Shown: positions 5,962 to 9,537 of the stretch, in pieces
How positions within the stretch are numbered: the first letter of the stretch is position 1
How the letters are laid out: every line of letters begins with the position of its first letter
NCBI GenBank assembly: GCA_023666975.1
Contig: JAMPAW010000127.1
Location: 1 to 9,537 of the forward strand
Length of the DNA stretch: 9,537 bases
Source of the DNA: Clostridium sp.
GTDB taxonomy: Bacteria > Bacillota_A > Clostridia > Lachnospirales > Lachnospiraceae
Reading direction: 5' to 3'
Notes under the pieces: model-generated
Databases searched by the model: none
Seen by the model: the letters and a program-made list of their open reading frames with translations, nothing else
What the model was told of the DNA's origin: nothing
Position numbers and translations under genes: made by a program

Positions 5962-6708
5962 ATGACAATATTATCAACGAAAGAACTGAAAAAGGTTTAT
6001 GGAAGCGGGGAGAACGAGGTCCATGCCCTGGCAGGCGTGGATTTAGAGGTGGAAAAGGGCGAGTTTGTTGCGGTTGTGGGAACATCGGGAAGCGGCAAGT
6101 CTACGCTGTTACATATGCTGGGTGGGCTTGACCGTCCCACGGCAGGCAGTGTAACGGTAGACGGGAAGGATATCTTTACGTTGAAGGACGAGGCGCTTAC
6201 TATTTTCCGCAGAAGGAAGATTGGGTTTGTGTTTCAAAGCTATAATCTGGTGCCGGTATTGAATGTCTATGAAAATATCGTCCTGCCGATACAGCTTGAC
6301 GGCGGCAAAATCGATCAGGCATATGTGGAAAATATCATTGAAACCTTGGGACTGGAGCGTAAACTTGACAGCCTGCCGAATAATCTGTCCGGCGGACAGC
6401 AGCAAAGAGTTGCCATTGCCAGGGCACTTGCCGGCAAACCGGCGATTATCCTGGCAGATGAACCGACCGGAAATCTGGACTCGCGAACCAGCCAAGATGT
6501 GCTGGGGCTTTTAAAGATTACCAGTGAAAAATATCACCAGACAATGGTAATGATTACCCATAATGAGGAAATTGCCCAGCTTGCCGACTGGATTGTCCGC
6601 ATTGAGGACGGACAGATTGTGAGCGGGCACAAAGGAACTGCGGACAGGCAGCCGGATACGGACGGTGTACAGGAGAAAGGCGGTGATGAACATGAAAGTG
6701 GCAAATAA
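5962..6708 (+). CDS. ABC transporter ATP-binding protein, MacB/LolD/BceA-like class
   Basis: A 248-residue cytoplasmic ATPase that would power the FtsX-type permease encoded next to it. The motifs are complete: Walker A GTSGSGKST (40-48), Q-loop Q92 in FVFQSYNLVP, signature LSGGQQQRV (142-150), Walker B IILADEPTGNLD (162-173) and H-loop H200 in MVMITHNEEIA. The QSYNLVPVLNVYENI segment and the TGNLDS after Walker B are typical of the exporter or mechanotransmission class that pairs with FtsX permeases (MacB, LolD, BceA). The length matches the family, with a slightly long polar C-terminal tail of about 25 residues. GGAGGG lies 6 bases before ATG. The end overlaps the permease start by 23 bases, indicating one operon with coupled translation. 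The substrate is unknown; antimicrobial peptides or lipids are typical for such systems. Confidence 0.95.
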   Translation: MTILSTKELKKVYGSGENEVHALAGVDLEVEKGEFVAVVGTSGSGKSTLLHMLGGLDRPTAGSVTVDGKDIFTLKDEALTIFRRRKIGFVFQSYNLVPVLNVYENIVLPIQLDGGKIDQAYVENIIETLGLERKLDSLPNNLSGGQQQRVAIARALAGKPAIILADEPTGNLDSRTSQDVLGLLKITSEKYHQTMVMITHNEEIAQLADWIVRIEDGQIVSGHKGTADRQPDTDGVQEKGGDEHESGK

Positions 6709-9370
6709 AAAATGTATCCGCCATTTGAGCATAGAGGGCATGAAGACGGCGCGGTTCCGCAATGCCATAGCGATACTGGCAATTGCCCTGACTACAATAT
6801 TGTTTACGGTGTTGTTTACGGTCTTGCTGACCATGCTGACCGGATATGAGCAGACCAATTTCCGGCAGATGGGCGGTTATGACCATGCACATTTTAAATT
6901 CCTGACATTAGAACAGTTTAATGAGATCAAAACGGACCCATTGATTCGGGAATACGGCATGCGGCAGTATGTGGGACTGATGGAGAAGGAGCCGTTTCAC
7001 AAAAGTAGTGTAGAGGTAAGCTATTGCGATTCCAATACGGCAAAATGGTATTTTCTGGCACCGACGGAGGGTGCACTTCCGGCAGAGGGGACAAATGAGG
7101 TGGCAACCGATACGAAGATACTGTCGCTGCTTGGCGTAAGGCCGGAGCTTGGGGCAGAGATCACGCTGACCTTTCAGGTGGAAAACGAGGAGGTAACAAA
7201 AACGTTTGTGCTGTCCGGCTGGTGGGAGGCAGACCCGCTTGCACCGGCGAACCATGTGCTGCTTTCAAGGAGCATGGCAGAAGAGATTTTGTCGGAGGTA
7301 ACGCTTTCCGGCAGCGATAATTTTACTGGTAAGTATACGTTAAGCATGATGTTTGACAGTGCTTCGCATCTGGAAGAAAAGGTGCAGGCGTTAGTGGAGC
7401 GGCATGGTTATTCCAGAGACCATGATGCGGATAACTATCTTTCTGCCGGATTTAACTGGGGATATGTGAGTACGGACCTGCTGACGGATTTGCTGAGGAG
7501 CGTGGACTGGCAGGCAATCCTCACGATATCGGGAATCCTGCTGCTCATCATCTTTATCGGTTATCTGATTATCTATAACGTGTTTCGGATTGCCGTGGAG
7601 GGAAGCATCCGCTATTATGGGCTGCTAAAGACGATTGGAACGACGGGCAGGCAGCTCAGACGAATGATTCGGACGGAGGCTTTTGTGCTGTCGGCAGCGG
7701 GAATCCCGATTGGCCTGCTGACCGGGTATTTGGCAGCAGTTCGGCTGACACCGGCGGCATTTACCGGACTGGGGATTAATGCTTTCTATCTGGGGACGAT
7801 ATCGGCTAACCCATTCATTTTCATCGGTTCAGCAGTGTTTTCGCTGATTACGGTATTTGTTTCGTTGAGAAAGCCGGGAAAAATAGCGGCAAAGGCATCT
7901 CCAATCGAAGCACTCCGTTTTACCGAAGGAAATCACATCAGCGGAAAAAAGAAGCGGGGAAGGCAGGGTGCTTCCGTTTGGCGGATGGCTGCGGCAAACC
8001 TTTCCAGAAGCAGGAGCCGGACGGCAGTTACGCTGTTGTCCATGTGCCTTTCGCTGGTACTCCTAAACCTGACCTTTACGATGGCAAACAGCTTCGATAT
8101 CGAAGAATATATCGGTGACCTGCTGGCGGATTTTGTTGTCTCCGATTCCGGAATGGTGGGTGACACGGTATGGGGAATGGAGAGTTTTCCTGTTCTTTCC
8201 CAAAATATGAAAGAGGTAATCGAAGGTCAGGGCAATGTCGCCGAGGCCGGCAGGGTATATGCAAGTAAATATAATGCTTATCAGTTTATCACCGAAGAGG
8301 AGTATATCCGCAGGTGGACGAAGGCTAATCCGGAGGATTTGATAAGGGCTGGCATGGAATATGAACCCCACAAAAACGGCCTGATTGGGGACACGATTGA
8401 GCTGTACGGAATGGAGCCTTTTTGCATGGAAAAGCTAAATGTGCTGGCAGGCGATATCGGCAGGCTCGCCGATACGGCAGAGGGGCAACAATATATCGCC
8501 TTTGTCTGCGATACTTTAGAAGGAGCGGAAGATGATATCAGCCAAAGCCCGGTACAGGTCGGGGATATGGTGACAATACGGTATTGCGACAAAATGGTAT
8601 ATTATGGACTGGAAAGCGGGGAAACTTACGAAAATTTGGAAGATGTCCCGCTGGAAAGCGGGGAAGGGTTCGATTACCGGGCGGTCGAGTGGCATGATGT
8701 CGAATATGAAGTGGCGGCATTAGTCACGGTTCCCCACGGAATGGGCATGGGCTATTATGGTCTGGGTGACCGTTTTTTGCTGGATGCCGAAAGCTTTATC
8801 ACAGAGACGGGAATTGATGACCCGATATACTACCTCTGCAATATGGAGGAAGGTGCAGTGGATAAAATGGAAGCATTTCTGTCGGATTATACCGAGAATC
8901 AGGCAAAGGATATTGTTTATACGAGCAGGCAGCAGCAGATAGAGGATTTTGATGATTTTTACCAGATGTTTCTGGTCATGGGAATTTCCATTAGTTTTAT
9001 CATCGGTCTGGTCGGCGTTTTAAATTTCTTAAATTCCATTGTGACGGGGATTCTGACCAGAAAGCGGGAGTTTGCCCTGTTACAGTCGGTTGGCATGACG
9101 GGAAGGCAGTTGAACGGCATGCTGATAACCGAAGGGCTTTGCTATGCAGTGGGAGCTGTTCTTCTGGCACTGCTGATTTTCACGGTGGGAAGCCCTGTGG
9201 TGTCTGTGGGGATAAACCAGATATTTCCGTTTATCCATTATCGTTTTACCATTGCACCGATTTTTGCCATGCTGCCGTTTTTTGTGGGAATCGGAATTGC
9301 CGTGCCGTTTTTGTCCTATCGGATTGCGGTCAGAAAATCCGTCGTGGAGCGGCTTCGGGAGACGGAATAG
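6686..9370 (+). CDS. ABC transporter permease with two FtsX domains
   Basis: An 894-residue membrane protein, permease partner of the preceding ATPase. ATG 6686 is chosen because AGGAGA (6671-6676) lies 9 bases upstream; ATG 6692 and GTG 6665 are alternatives. About eight membrane helices are seen near residues 26-51, 275-299, 331-352, 374-394, 447-467, 761-786, 815-839 and 855-882. This is a 4+4 layout in which each half has one helix, a large extracellular domain (~220 and ~290 residues), then an FtsX domain of three helices. The internal duplication shows in LLKTIGTTGRQL (313-324) and LLQSVGMTGRQL (798-809), each followed by a TE motif, the usual cytoplasmic contact with the ATPase. SPIEALRFTE after the first half is also typical. 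The layout differs from the ten-helix BceB permease, which has one extracellular domain, so calling it a bacitracin exporter would be unsafe. The second extracellular domain is acidic and rich in Tyr and Gly. The gene looks intact. Confidence 0.93.
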   Translation: MNMKVANKKCIRHLSIEGMKTARFRNAIAILAIALTTILFTVLFTVLLTMLTGYEQTNFRQMGGYDHAHFKFLTLEQFNEIKTDPLIREYGMRQYVGLMEKEPFHKSSVEVSYCDSNTAKWYFLAPTEGALPAEGTNEVATDTKILSLLGVRPELGAEITLTFQVENEEVTKTFVLSGWWEADPLAPANHVLLSRSMAEEILSEVTLSGSDNFTGKYTLSMMFDSASHLEEKVQALVERHGYSRDHDADNYLSAGFNWGYVSTDLLTDLLRSVDWQAILTISGILLLIIFIGYLIIYNVFRIAVEGSIRYYGLLKTIGTTGRQLRRMIRTEAFVLSAAGIPIGLLTGYLAAVRLTPAAFTGLGINAFYLGTISANPFIFIGSAVFSLITVFVSLRKPGKIAAKASPIEALRFTEGNHISGKKKRGRQGASVWRMAAANLSRSRSRTAVTLLSMCLSLVLLNLTFTMANSFDIEEYIGDLLADFVVSDSGMVGDTVWGMESFPVLSQNMKEVIEGQGNVAEAGRVYASKYNAYQFITEEEYIRRWTKANPEDLIRAGMEYEPHKNGLIGDTIELYGMEPFCMEKLNVLAGDIGRLADTAEGQQYIAFVCDTLEGAEDDISQSPVQVGDMVTIRYCDKMVYYGLESGETYENLEDVPLESGEGFDYRAVEWHDVEYEVAALVTVPHGMGMGYYGLGDRFLLDAESFITETGIDDPIYYLCNMEEGAVDKMEAFLSDYTENQAKDIVYTSRQQQIEDFDDFYQMFLVMGISISFIIGLVGVLNFLNSIVTGILTRKREFALLQSVGMTGRQLNGMLITEGLCYAVGAVLLALLIFTVGSPVVSVGINQIFPFIHYRFTIAPIFAMLPFFVGIGIAVPFLSYRIAVRKSVVERLRETE

Positions 9371-9417
9371 TGGGTGGTATGGTGATTTATACTCGCGAAC
9401 GAAATTAATTGTCATTT

Positions 9418-9509
9418 CCAATTATTCGCCGCGGTATATGCAGTTACACTAAACATTTGCCTGCAGCAAATATTAAGTGTAACTAGTACAGCGAATATTA
9501 AGTAATTGG
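9418..9509. repeat. Nested inverted and direct repeats after the transporter operon
   Basis: The core is a hairpin-like inverted repeat with 19-base arms (9442-9460 and 9466-9484), 17 of 19 positions matching, and a 5-base loop CTGCA. The arm sequence is AGTTACACT-WAAY-ATTTGC. A further copy, AGCGAATATTAAGT (9490-9503), directly repeats AGCAAATATTAAGT (9465-9478) with a 25-bp period. The outer ends are also related: CCAATTATTCGC (9418-9429) matches the complement of GCGAATATTAAGTAATTGG (9491-9509) with 7 bases missing. No T run follows, so this is not a standard intrinsic terminator. A recombinase or attachment site, an origin-like element, or an operator for a gene right of the window are alternatives. 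Confidence 0.65.
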
Positions 9510-9537
9510 CAGTTTGACTTGCCTGATTGTTCATCTG

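Noticed and set aside
9442..9484. Hairpin as a standard intrinsic terminator of the transporter operon
   Set aside because: The stem is A/T-rich and no T run follows on either strand. The additional related copies at 9421-9430 and 9490-9503 point to another role.

Overview
The window looks like a chromosomal accessory region of a low-to-mid GC Firmicute, most likely a gut Clostridia of the Lachnospiraceae type. This rests on gene style (LytTR/GHKL signalling, a HisKA kinase followed by an ABC ATPase and an FtsX permease), AGGAGG-like ribosome binding sites and A/T-rich intergenic DNA. It is an inference; no marker gene is present. All confident genes lie on the + strand.

Positions 1-1496 hold the C-terminal half of a type I restriction endonuclease subunit (HsdR), cut by the left edge. 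Next comes a 387-base gene-free stretch (1497-1883). It contains three tandem ~33-bp repeats, each with an internal inverted repeat, followed by a C-rich tract and several copies of an AGTTTTGYTCAT-like box just before the next gene.

Positions 1884-3973 encode a two-component pair with an ATGA overlap: a LytTR-family response regulator and a multi-pass GHKL sensor kinase of the AgrC kind. A 134-base gap with a possible 41-codon ORF leads to a 226-residue hydrophilic, coiled-coil-rich protein of unknown function (4108-4788).

Positions 4884-9370 form a second signalling and transport module: a one-TM HisKA/HATPase kinase, an ABC ATPase (5962-6708) and an 894-residue double-FtsX permease that overlaps the ATPase gene. 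Such modules normally start with an OmpR-type regulator, and none is present here. The kinase is therefore locally orphan, or signals to a regulator elsewhere. The gene order suggests an envelope-stress, antimicrobial-peptide or peptide-signal response, with the LytTR pair as upstream control, but the substrate cannot be read from sequence.

The last 167 bases hold no gene. They contain a nested set of inverted and direct repeats (9418-9509) that could be a recombination or regulatory site, or a terminator-like structure without a U tract. No tRNA, rRNA, CRISPR array, transposase or integrase was seen.
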